This document shows, piece after piece, positions 8,670-16,169 of a DNA stretch of 35,632 bases. The first letter of the stretch is position 1. The number at the start of each line of letters is the position of its first letter. The notes under the pieces are model-generated. The model was not told the DNA's origin. It saw only the letters and a program-made list of their open reading frames with translations, and made no database searches. Where the stretch lies: contig CAKOJC010000010.1 of NCBI GenBank assembly GCA_934088535.1, positions 1-35,632 of the forward strand, written 5' to 3'. This stretch comes from an uncultured Bacilli bacterium. Its GTDB lineage: Bacteria; Bacillota_I; Bacilli_A; RF39; UBA660. The translations under genes were made by a program, and so were the position numbers.

Positions 8670-9090
8670 TTCTTTCACCATATATTATCCTAGTATTTAA
8701 TTTATCAAAAGAAATACTACTAATTAACTCTAAACTGCCACCTAATTCATCAAAACTATTACGTAAATATTTTATTATTTCATCATCTATTAAATAATCA
8801 CTAAATTTATCTTGACACATATAAAATATACTAATAATTTCATTAATAGTTTCGAAATAATTATCACTATCTATATATTCAGAATCATAAAATGCATACA
8901 CTATATCGTCTATAATAGATTTACCTATTTCTATCCTTCCAATATCTTTTAAAGTATTATTTTTATTTTCAATTAACATCAATATTTCCTTTTTAGATAA
9001 AACTAATTTTTTATCTTTAGGTATTTCATTCATATTAATTAAATTATTAATATTTTCTTGGTCATTAACATATAAAATTATATTATTCAT
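8662..9090 (-). CDS. DUF6323-family protein, function unknown
   Basis: A 142-residue soluble acidic protein. A GTG nine bases upstream is in frame, but it lies within the GGTGAAG ribosome site that serves the ATG at 9090-9088, so the ATG is chosen. Recognisable family features as I recall them are the LSKKEILMLIENKNNTLKDIGRIEIG block around residues 35-60, then a YAFYDSEYID segment, a FYMCQDK segment and an acidic DDEII helix near the end. DUF6323 is typically encoded beside DUF6179, and here a broken DUF6179 gene overlaps its stop by 8 bases. Role unknown. The family call rests on memory, not a search. Confidence 0.65.
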   Translation of the reverse strand: MNNIILYVNDQENINNLINMNEIPKDKKLVLSKKEILMLIENKNNTLKDIGRIEIGKSIIDDIVYAFYDSEYIDSDNYFETINEIISIFYMCQDKFSDYLIDDEIIKYLRNSFDELGGSLELISSISFDKLNTRIIYGERNE

Positions 9091-9183
9091 TTTCTTCACC
9101 CAATACTTAATATCATAATTTTAAGCACTTTACTAATCTTGAAAAAAAAGCCATTTTATGGTAATATATAACTACAAATTAAA

Positions 9184-9208
9184 AGAGGAAACTTCAAAAA
9201 TTTCCTCT
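9184..9208. terminator. Rho-independent terminator after the deaminase gene
   Basis: AGAGGAAA / TTTCCTCT (8 bp) around a 9-base loop overlaps the deaminase stop codon. It is followed on the minus strand by TTTTAATTT. A T-run also follows on the plus strand. Confidence 0.75.
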
Positions 9209-9602
9209 ATTTTTTATTTAACCAATAATATGGTTGTATTTCTTTTAGTGTTTTAAAAATTAATTTATTTTCTCTATTAGTAATTGCACATTTAACATCG
9301 CTACCCCAGTAATATAGTCTTTCTTGACATATACCACAAGGAGTCAATATTTGATAAGGTTCTCCTTGATCTCTACACACGCATATAGAATGAGTTACTT
9401 TTTTATTAAGTTTATGTGCTTCACAAATTGCTCCTGTTTCAGCACACAAATCAGCACTACTGTTATTAACTACTGGCCAAACACTAATTAAATATTCACC
9501 AGTTTCTATTCTCAAAACAGCAACTCCGCCTTCATTATTTTCTCCATATCTTTCATTTAAAAAATCAACAGCAGTTTTTAACATTTCTTCTTCTATTGTC
9601 AT
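9207..9602 (-). CDS. cdd: Cytidine deaminase-like protein
   Basis: A 131-residue zinc-dependent deaminase of the cytidine deaminase/blasticidin-S deaminase fold. Zinc ligands and catalytic residues are visible: Cys53-Ala-Glu55 (the CAE variant found in Gram-positive enzymes) and Pro88-Cys89-Gly-Ile-Cys92. Length fits the tetrameric Cdd class. It would deaminate cytidine or deoxycytidine in pyrimidine salvage; a related nucleoside or antibiotic substrate is possible, since the N-terminal half is not closely similar to textbook Cdd. It starts two bases after csaA stops, with an AGGATAA site inside the csaA end, so it is the last gene of a csaA-cdd unit. Confidence 0.82.
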   Translation of the reverse strand: MTIEEEMLKTAVDFLNERYGENNEGGVAVLRIETGEYLISVWPVVNNSSADLCAETGAICEAHKLNKKVTHSICVCRDQGEPYQILTPCGICQERLYYWGSDVKCAITNRENKLIFKTLKEIQPYYWLNKK

Positions 9603-9604
9603 AA

Positions 9605-9934
9605 TTATCCTAATTTATCTCCATTCTTAACTTCAATATCTGGTCTTATTAAAACAACACCTTGTTCACTATAAGTACCAAGAACTAATACTTCACTCAT
9701 AAAATCAGCTATTTGTCTAGGTGGAAAATTAACAACAGCAAGTATTTGCTTATTAATTAAATCTTCAATTTTATATACATCAGTTATTTGAGCACTACTT
9801 TTCTTAATACCAATTTCACTACCAAAATCAATTCTCAATTGATAAGCAGGTTTTCTAGCTTTCAAAAAATGTTTAGCTTCTATAATAGTTCCTACTCTTA
9901 TATCAGCTTTCATAAATTCATCAAATGTAATCAT
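9605..9934 (-). CDS. csaA: CsaA-type tRNA-binding chaperone-like protein
   Basis: A 109-residue protein consisting only of an OB-fold tRNA-binding domain, the usual size of CsaA. Motifs such as FMKADIRVG (residues 7-15), AYQLRIDFG and the VNFPPRQIADFMSEVL segment are characteristic. CsaA was described as a secretion-related chaperone in Bacillus and also resembles the tRNA-binding domain of MetRS; its real role is unsettled. The start codon overlaps the stop of the metallophosphoesterase gene (ATGA), so the two are translationally coupled, and cdd follows by two bases. Confidence 0.92.
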   Translation of the reverse strand: MITFDEFMKADIRVGTIIEAKHFLKARKPAYQLRIDFGSEIGIKKSSAQITDVYKIEDLINKQILAVVNFPPRQIADFMSEVLVLGTYSEQGVVLIRPDIEVKNGDKLG

Positions 9935-10673
9935 ATTTCACCATCCTTCAATTTTATATATTCATACATGTATGTACTTATCTCTTTAGTTCCATTTAAT
10001 AATTCTTTTCTATATAGATTATGTAAATGTCCATGTATATGATATGGAACCTTATTTTTAAATAAATAATATGTTATACCAAATAAACCTTGATGAGCTG
10101 GATTATCAACCATACTACTATCAAAACCATTATCATGGCTTACAAGTATATCTACTCCTGGTTTATCATTCAAAAACAATATACTTTCTCTTTGAGTAAA
10201 AGATGGAAATTTCGCAGGCTTATCTTTAAAACTTCCTTCTATCCCAAGTATAGTTGTTCCATTAATATTAATAATATTTCCATTTAAATTTCTAATTTGA
10301 AACTCTTCTAAATAACTATGATCATGATTACCAAGCAAACCATATATTTTATTTTTATTTACATATTTTAAAATAACAGTTATGTCATTAAAATGATGAT
10401 CACCAAGTAACAAACAAATATCATATTCTTTATGTGCTTCCATAAATTTTTTAAATTCTTCTTCAATTATAAAGAATTATGTGTATCACTTATAACAATC
10501 ATTTTAATATTTTTATTATATGTATTAGATTTTCCATACATATTAAGTAACTTTTCTTCTTGATTCGCATACTTCTTTTCAAAAGAATATAATTTTCTCT
10601 CATCTTCCTTAATTATATAATCAAAATACCCATCTTTACTATTTTTATTTCTAAACAAATCAAATAATTTCAT
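9931..10673 (-). pseudogene. Metallophosphoesterase, split by a frameshift after the first metal motif
   Basis: The start at 10673 has an AGGAG site and encodes a ~55-residue extension, then MIVISDTHNSL, the first calcineurin-like motif (D-x-H), and stops at 10469-10467. The remaining motifs lie in another phase: LLLGDHHFND, LLGNHDHSYL, LVSHDNGFD and the HIHGHLHN end, in the frame that closes at 9931. Adding one T in the TCTTTATAATTG stretch near 10470-10475 would give a continuous SDTHN-SFIIEEEFKKFMEAH reading. Together they make an ordinary phosphodiesterase with an unusual N-terminal extension. It may be genuinely broken or a one-base sequence error; all catalytic motifs are otherwise intact, which favours recent damage or error. 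Confidence 0.82.
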
Positions 10674-10710
10674 AGACGCTCCTATAATTATATATCAAAT
10701 ATAACATAAA

Positions 10711-11232
10711 TTAATTAGAAACACTATTATTATTTTTTTTAATAAGTTTCATTTCACCAGAAACTAAAGAATTTCTTATAGAACTTAAATCATTAGGAAA
10801 TCCCTGCATATAAATATAATAATTATAATCGAAAGTAAACATTCCATCATCTACTTCTCTTTCTAATTCTTCAGTTCTAAGTTCTATCATAATACTTCTG
10901 CCAAAAATAGTTTTAATAATATACGTACTTATATATCTACCTTCAGAATCAACATATAAAGTATCAGACATCCATCCTCCATGTAATTCTAAATTTATAT
11001 ATGTAGTAGTGTCATTATATACTTCGCTTTTATAATATCCATAACCCATATTTTCATCTTCAACTACACTTCTAGCAAACAGATAAGTATCACTAATAAC
11101 CCTAGATAAAAATTCATCTTCATATTTTTGATGAAGTACTTTTTTTCTTTTCAAAATAAATTCTTCACTATTATCAATATTCCATTTATAATTACTAATT
11201 AAATAATTCTTATATTCATTTAATGATATCAT
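10711..11232 (-). CDS. Hypothetical protein, 173 residues
   Basis: Starts at an ATG with a strong AGGAGG site. The protein has no signal peptide or membrane helix. It looks like a soluble alpha/beta protein: a charged N-terminal helix region with a SRVISDTYLFARS segment around residues 43-55, an EDENMGYGYYKSEVY stretch around 58-72, then alternating beta-like strands (YINLELHGGWMSDTLYVD, IIKTIFGRSIMIELR) and a Lys/Asn-rich tail. No family recognised. It lies between the RhuM remnant and the metallophosphoesterase, with a plausible TATAAT in the gap after it for the next gene. Confidence 0.65.
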   Translation of the reverse strand: MISLNEYKNYLISNYKWNIDNSEEFILKRKKVLHQKYEDEFLSRVISDTYLFARSVVEDENMGYGYYKSEVYNDTTTYINLELHGGWMSDTLYVDSEGRYISTYIIKTIFGRSIMIELRTEELEREVDDGMFTFDYNYYIYMQGFPNDLSSIRNSLVSGEMKLIKKNNNSVSN

Positions 11233-11287
11233 TTTAAACCTCCTGACATATATTTATTTTCATAAAATATATAAATTATTTACTACT

Positions 11288-11467
11288 TTATTCTAAAAGC
11301 AAATCAAAGTCAGATTTGTATAATTTATCTTGTATTACTCTATACTTTTCAAATTCAGTTAATGCTTTATCACAAGCAATTTCATGTGATATTTTTCCGG
11401 CATCTTTTAATACATCCAAATCATCAGCAAGTAAATATTTATCGATTCTAGTAGACCAATTTTCCAT
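11288..11467 (-). pseudogene. Remnant of a RhuM-family protein C-terminus
   Basis: A 59-residue stretch beginning MENWSTRIDKYL and containing DAGKISHEIACDKALTEFEKYR matches the C-terminal end of virulence protein RhuM as I recall it (GKIShe.A..ka..Ey.kyr). The rest of the ~300-residue protein is absent: upstream the frame runs only into the end of the methyltransferase gene, and the ATG has no ribosome site. RhuM genes often sit in mobile or restriction-linked islands, so this may mark an old insertion. The family call is by memory. Confidence 0.55.
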
Positions 11468-11520
11468 ATATGTAACTATAATAACAAACATTTGTTTTAT
11501 ATTCAACAAAAAAAGAAAAA

Positions 11521-12705
11521 TTATTTCCTTTCTAACTTGCAAACACACTCTACATGTTTAGTTTTATTAAACATATTTATACACTCAAGTTTTACAAGAT
11601 TATATTTATCTAGTAAATCTAAATCTCTTTTTAAAGTCTTAGGATTACATGAAACATAAACAATAGTTTTTGTATTACTTTTATTTAAAAAATCTATTAC
11701 TTTTTTAGATAAACCACTTCTAGGAGGATCTACTACTATAACATCATAATCATTATTTTTAGCTATGCTTGCATCTCCACATATAAAATTAATATCACTT
11801 AAATTGTTAAGATTTTTATTTATATTAGCATTCAATATTGCTTCTTTATTTACTTCAATGCCAGTAACCTCTCTAAAATTATCTTTTAAATATATTCCAA
11901 TAGTACCAGTACCACAATATAAATCTAATAGTTTCTCTCCACTTCCAACATATTCTTTAACTTTATCATACATAATTTTCATATTTTCTGTATTTACTTG
12001 AAAGAATGCATTAGGATAAATACTATACTTAATATTACAAAGTTCTTCTATAATATAAGCACTACCATATAATAGTTTATTATTTAAATATAATGAATCT
12101 ATCTTAATTTTATTAATTAATTCATCACAATTAAATTCTTCTTTTTCACCCTTAAGAATAACCATAATACTATTTTTAGAAGTTCTAACTACTACTTCAT
12201 ATATATCACTTAAATTCATATTTTTTAATATATTATAAACTTCATTAATTCTATTATCTAAAAGTAAACAATTATCAAATTCTACTAAATTATTAGTACT
12301 TTCACTATAATATCCAACTTTTCCATTTTTAACATGAAATGTTGCTTTATTTCTATAATTATATTCATTATTAGTAAGTATTTCTTTAATATTAATATTA
12401 AATAATTTATTTATAAAATCAATCTTCTTTTTCTTTTCTTCATCAAAGCTCAAATGTAAGAAAGAACATCCTCCGCACTCATTAAAACACTTACATTTAA
12501 CACATTCACGTCTATCACTCTTAGTAATTATTTTTTCTATTTTAGCAGTCGCAAATCTTTTATTAACTTTAGTTATTCTAATATTTACTTTTTCATCCTT
12601 TAATGCATATGGAATAAATACAACAAAATTATTTATTCTAGAAATACCATTACCAATATCATCTTCATCATTAATAATTACTTCATATGTATCATTTACT
12701 TTCAT
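11521..12705 (-). CDS. rlmCD: 23S rRNA (uracil-5-)-methyltransferase, RlmCD/RumA type
   Basis: A 394-residue SAM-dependent RNA m5U methyltransferase. Residues 1-60 form a TRAM RNA-binding domain. The Cys cluster at 68-80 (CVKCKCFNECGGC) is the usual Fe-S site. The methyltransferase half has LLDLYCGTGTIGIYL (SAM binding), DPPRSGL (catalytic loop) and VSCNPKTLKRDL with the nucleophilic Cys. Gram-positive bacteria usually carry RlmCD, which modifies U747 and U1939 of 23S rRNA; the precise site is inferred. Its start overlaps the stop of the preceding gene by four bases (ATGA). Confidence 0.92.
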   Translation of the reverse strand: MKVNDTYEVIINDEDDIGNGISRINNFVVFIPYALKDEKVNIRITKVNKRFATAKIEKIITKSDRRECVKCKCFNECGGCSFLHLSFDEEKKKKIDFINKLFNINIKEILTNNEYNYRNKATFHVKNGKVGYYSESTNNLVEFDNCLLLDNRINEVYNILKNMNLSDIYEVVVRTSKNSIMVILKGEKEEFNCDELINKIKIDSLYLNNKLLYGSAYIIEELCNIKYSIYPNAFFQVNTENMKIMYDKVKEYVGSGEKLLDLYCGTGTIGIYLKDNFREVTGIEVNKEAILNANINKNLNNLSDINFICGDASIAKNNDYDVIVVDPPRSGLSKKVIDFLNKSNTKTIVYVSCNPKTLKRDLDLLDKYNLVKLECINMFNKTKHVECVCKLERK

Positions 12706-13952
12706 AATTCACCACCATCAATATCTTTATTAATTCTTTCATTATAATCTTTTAATATTTTTTCATACTTATATTTATCCATCTTATCAAGAACACTATA
12801 ATCAAAAACACATCCATCACTAAAAGTAAACTCACGCACATCCTCTAAATCATCTAACGGCATATAAACAATTGTATTTACTCTTCTTTTAATAATTATA
12901 TATCTATCCATATCATCATTCATCATAATGTATCCTGCTTTATAATCTTTATATATAATTTTTTCATTCACTTTAACTTCCTTATTTTCTTTCTTTATAA
13001 AGTTCTTTAACTTCTTTATATTGTCCATTTCTAATACACTGGCTTTTCTAAATACCTCAACATCTAAATTATTTTTAATTTCACACTCTTCAAAATATGT
13101 ATAATAGTAACCTCTTTTAATATAAATCTCAGTCATATCACTTTTAGCATATTTATCTAAATATACTTTATATAAAAGTAATTTATCTTGATATTCACCA
13201 TATATATAATAAAAGTTATTTTCATACTTTATAAGTTTACCTCTACACAAAACATTAGAATTATTATTTTTATTCATATTTTCATATAAATACCTATCTA
13301 CATATTTTTTCATATCATTATCAGTAATATTTATAAGTTTTACTTTACTCTTAATAGGTATCTTTTTAATACCATTAAAATTTATAGAATAAGATATACC
13401 ATTAATTTTATAAATACCTTTTCTAGTCGCATGAACCTGTATTAAATAATAATAGCTTTTATCAATCTCATATATATAAAAATCCTGTTTATTATATTTA
13501 ATAATATCCCCTACTTCATAATAAAACTTCAACCTTTTAGCATTTATATCATTAACTTTATAATATATTTTATTTACTAAATAGATAGATTTGTATATTC
13601 TATTTTTATCTTCCTTATCTATTTTACCAAGTTTATTTAAGAATCTATTCTTATTTAATAATTCTAACTTTCCAACATAAATATAAGCATTTTTAGAAAT
13701 ATTATATCCATTCTTCTTTTTAAATTCTATCTTTTTAAGTCCTGGATAATTAATCTTTTTAGAAGTTGTACACTCTAAAGCATAGACTCTCTTAAATCTT
13801 TTACGAATTACAATGTAAGGACTAACTCTATGTCCTTCTTCTATCTTTAACATTTCTTCTTCTGTTTCATATCTTTTAGCAAGTACAATATCCCCTACAT
13901 CTAAAAAATCTAATTTACTATTATAAAATATTTTTTTAATAAAACCAAACAT
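12702..13952 (-). CDS. Unknown protein with a MazF/PemK-like N-terminal region
   Basis: A 416-residue, Lys/Tyr-rich protein. The first ~110 residues resemble a PemK/MazF-type beta barrel: DVGDIVLAKRYETEE at about 15-30, a GHRVSPYIVIRKR strand at about 40-52, a TSKK turn, and a later YIYVGKLELLNKNRFLNKLGKI helix region. The remainder looks like repeated small beta domains with similar openings (VGDIIKYNKQDFYIYEID, CRGKLIKYENNFYYIYG). There is no membrane helix. The start has a GGAG site, and translation is coupled to the rRNA methyltransferase by an ATGA overlap. A toxin-like activity is not implied; no family is firmly recognised. Confidence 0.65.
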   Translation of the reverse strand: MFGFIKKIFYNSKLDFLDVGDIVLAKRYETEEEMLKIEEGHRVSPYIVIRKRFKRVYALECTTSKKINYPGLKKIEFKKKNGYNISKNAYIYVGKLELLNKNRFLNKLGKIDKEDKNRIYKSIYLVNKIYYKVNDINAKRLKFYYEVGDIIKYNKQDFYIYEIDKSYYYLIQVHATRKGIYKINGISYSINFNGIKKIPIKSKVKLINITDNDMKKYVDRYLYENMNKNNNSNVLCRGKLIKYENNFYYIYGEYQDKLLLYKVYLDKYAKSDMTEIYIKRGYYYTYFEECEIKNNLDVEVFRKASVLEMDNIKKLKNFIKKENKEVKVNEKIIYKDYKAGYIMMNDDMDRYIIIKRRVNTIVYMPLDDLEDVREFTFSDGCVFDYSVLDKMDKYKYEKILKDYNERINKDIDGGEL

Positions 13953-13967
13953 AAAAACTCCATATAA

Positions 13968-13998
13968 AAAGTAACTTAATTATATCATAAGTTACTTT
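13968..13998 (-). terminator. deoB terminator with a TATAAT box in its loop
   Basis: AAAGTAACTTA / TAAGTTACTTT (11 bp) with a 9-base loop lies just after the deoB stop and ends in TTTTTAT on the minus strand. The loop region contains TGATATAAT, an extended -10 box in position to start the next gene (ATG at 13952). Confidence 0.75.
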
Positions 13999-14005
13999 AT
14001 ATTTA

Positions 14006-15172
14006 CTACTCTTCGTCTTTTTTAATTTCATCAAATATAGAAGTTCCAATACCTAAATCATTCTTAATACCAAAGTTATCAAGTACTGTAGCTCCAATAT
14101 CAGCAAATGTACTTCTATCATTTAAACGTTTACCATATTTAAAACTTGGACTATATATCATAATTGGAATATATTCACGAGTGTGATCAGTTCCTTTCCA
14201 TGTAGGATCGTTACCATGATCAGCTGTTAATATGAATAAATCATCTTCTTTAAGATTTTTTAAGAATGTAGGCAAATAATAATTTAATTCTTCAAGTGCT
14301 TTTAAATATCCTTCTCTATCTCTTCTGTGTCCATATAACATATCAAAGTCATTTAAATTTGCAAATAAGAATCCTTCAAATTCCCCTTTAGCAAAATCAA
14401 TTAATTTCATTATTCCATCTAAATTATCTTTAGTTCTAACTTTAACAGCAATACTCTTATTATTGAATATATCTGATATCTTACCAATGGCTATTGTTTT
14501 AACTTTATTCTTATCAAGTAAATCAAGTACATTCTTTGGTGGATCTAAAGCATAATCATGTCTCTTAGGAGTTCTTGTAAAACTTCCTGGTTTTCCAACA
14601 AATGGACGAGCAATTACTCTTGCAATCTTATATTCGTCTCCTTTAGTTAATTCTCTAACTGTCTCACATATTTTATATAACTCTTCTACTGGAATAATAT
14701 CTTCATGAGCAGCTATTTGTAAAACAGAGTCTGCAGAAGTATAGACTATAATAGCTCCAGTCTTCATATGCATTTCACCCAAATCTTCAATAATTTGAGT
14801 TCCACTTGCTACACAGTTACCTATAACTTCTCTTCCAATTGCATGTTGAATCTTAGATATTAACTCAAGAGGAAACCCATCAGGATAAGTTTTATATGGG
14901 ACTTTAGCTACAGCTCCCATCATTTCATAGTGACCATTTAATGTATCTTTTGCTACATTAACAGGTTTAGCTCTCATATATAAAGCTTTAACATCTTTCT
15001 CATCTTTTCCTACTAAATTAGTAAGTCCTAATTTTTCTAATACATCTAAATTGTATGCATTTCCTATAGTATGTAATACTGTATTAGCTCCCTTATCTCC
15101 ATATTTATCAGAGTCTTCTGTAGATCCAACTCCAACACTATCCATAACAACCAAAAAAACCCTTTTAAACAT
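14006..15172 (-). CDS. deoB: Phosphopentomutase
   Basis: A 388-residue phosphopentomutase of the alkaline-phosphatase superfamily, which interconverts (deoxy)ribose 1-phosphate and 5-phosphate in nucleoside salvage and catabolism. Metal and catalytic motifs are intact: VVMDSVGVG at the N-terminus (Asp11), the GANTVLHT loop with the phosphorylated Thr, and later NLNDFDMLYGHRRD and TADHGNDPTWKGTDHTRE metal sites. A longer in-frame start exists, but the ATG at 15172 has the AAGGAAGGTGA site at correct spacing and gives the usual N-terminus, so it is chosen. It overlaps the xerD stop by 8 bases. Pairing with the cytidine deaminase suggests active nucleoside salvage. Confidence 0.95.
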   Translation of the reverse strand: MFKRVFLVVMDSVGVGSTEDSDKYGDKGANTVLHTIGNAYNLDVLEKLGLTNLVGKDEKDVKALYMRAKPVNVAKDTLNGHYEMMGAVAKVPYKTYPDGFPLELISKIQHAIGREVIGNCVASGTQIIEDLGEMHMKTGAIIVYTSADSVLQIAAHEDIIPVEELYKICETVRELTKGDEYKIARVIARPFVGKPGSFTRTPKRHDYALDPPKNVLDLLDKNKVKTIAIGKISDIFNNKSIAVKVRTKDNLDGIMKLIDFAKGEFEGFLFANLNDFDMLYGHRRDREGYLKALEELNYYLPTFLKNLKEDDLFILTADHGNDPTWKGTDHTREYIPIMIYSPSFKYGKRLNDRSTFADIGATVLDNFGIKNDLGIGTSIFDEIKKDEE

Positions 15173-16076
15173 TACTTTCACCTTCCTTTGTGCTTCTATT
15201 AAAATATTCATTATAATTTTCTTTTATAAAATTATTTGCAAGATGTGTATATATCTCAGTAGTAACAACATTTTCATGTCCAAGTAATTCTTGAACACTA
15301 CGTATATCCGCTCCACATTCAATCATGTGAGTAGCAAAACTATGTCTAAGTACATGAGGAGTAATTTCTTTATCTATTTTTTTACTTCTTGCTATCTCAC
15401 CAATTATCTTGTATAATCCTTGACGTGTCATTCTTTTACCATGATTATTTAAAAATAATGCATCAGTTGGTTTCTGATTTTTGACAAACATCATAGTTCT
15501 ATACTTATTAATATACAATTCTAAATAATTAACAGCAATTTTACTTAAAGGAACAATTCTTTCTTTACTTCCTTTACCATAAACACTAACAACCATATTA
15601 CTAGTATCAATATTTATTAAATCTAAATTAACTAACTCCGTAGCTCTAAGCCCTGTAGAATATAAAAGTTCTAATATTGTTTTATTTCTATAATCAAAAG
15701 GTGTTTCTAATTTAATATCTAAAAGTTTATCAACTTCTTCGATACTTAAATATTTAGGAAGTGTTTTTTTTCTCTTTAAGCTTTCAACATCTTCACTAAC
15801 ATTTATAAAGCCTTTATATATAGCTAAATATTTAAAAAAACTTTTAATACTAGCAATTACTCTATTAATAGAACTTTCATTATATTTAGGAAGTATATGT
15901 AATATATAATTATCTATATCTTTTTTAGATATATCTACTATTTCTTTTTCAGTATATTCTAAAAATCCACGTAAATCCCTAATATATGATTCAATAGTAT
16001 TAGAACTATAATTTTTATCAATTTTTAAGTAATCACTAAAGTCATCAATATATTCTTTATTATCAATCTCTATCAT
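15165..16076 (-). CDS. xerD: Tyrosine recombinase XerD-like
   Basis: A 303-residue tyrosine recombinase of the size and layout of XerC/XerD. An N-terminal SAM-like core-binding domain covers residues 1-95. The catalytic domain keeps Arg144 (GLRATELV), Lys168, His241 and Arg244 (HVLRHSFATHM), His267 (LLGHENV) and the nucleophile Tyr276 (TEIYTHL). Housekeeping chromosome-dimer resolution at dif is the likely role; in Bacillus xerD also precedes deoB, which supports this over an integrase. A TATAAT box lies at 16094-16099 (minus strand). No strong ribosome site is visible before the ATG. Confidence 0.92.
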   Translation of the reverse strand: MIEIDNKEYIDDFSDYLKIDKNYSSNTIESYIRDLRGFLEYTEKEIVDISKKDIDNYILHILPKYNESSINRVIASIKSFFKYLAIYKGFINVSEDVESLKRKKTLPKYLSIEEVDKLLDIKLETPFDYRNKTILELLYSTGLRATELVNLDLINIDTSNMVVSVYGKGSKERIVPLSKIAVNYLELYINKYRTMMFVKNQKPTDALFLNNHGKRMTRQGLYKIIGEIARSKKIDKEITPHVLRHSFATHMIECGADIRSVQELLGHENVVTTEIYTHLANNFIKENYNEYFNRSTKEGESNV

Positions 16077-16093
16077 AATTTTTACCCATAATA

Positions 16094-16131
16094 ATTATAC
16101 AACAAAAGAACTAATATTTCATAGTTCTTTT
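16094..16131 (-). terminator. Terminator of the BspA-like gene, followed by the xerD -10 box
   Basis: AAAAGAACTA / TAGTTCTTTT (10 bp, 8-base loop, 16104-16131) lies after the large BspA-like gene. It leads directly into TTGTATAAT (TATAAT at 16094-16099, minus strand), the likely -10 box for xerD. T-runs flank the stem. Confidence 0.7.
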
Positions 16132-16169
16132 TTTAATTTTATGTAAATTTCTCTAATATTATTTAATTA

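Noticed and set aside
11288..11548. Longer 86-residue reading frame starting inside the methyltransferase gene
   Set aside because: No ribosome site, overlaps the end of the rRNA methyltransferase gene, and only the last 59 residues resemble a known protein.
15173..15211. N-terminal extension of phosphopentomutase
   Set aside because: It lies inside xerD, lacks similarity to the family start, and the internal ATG has a strong AAGGAAGGTGA site.
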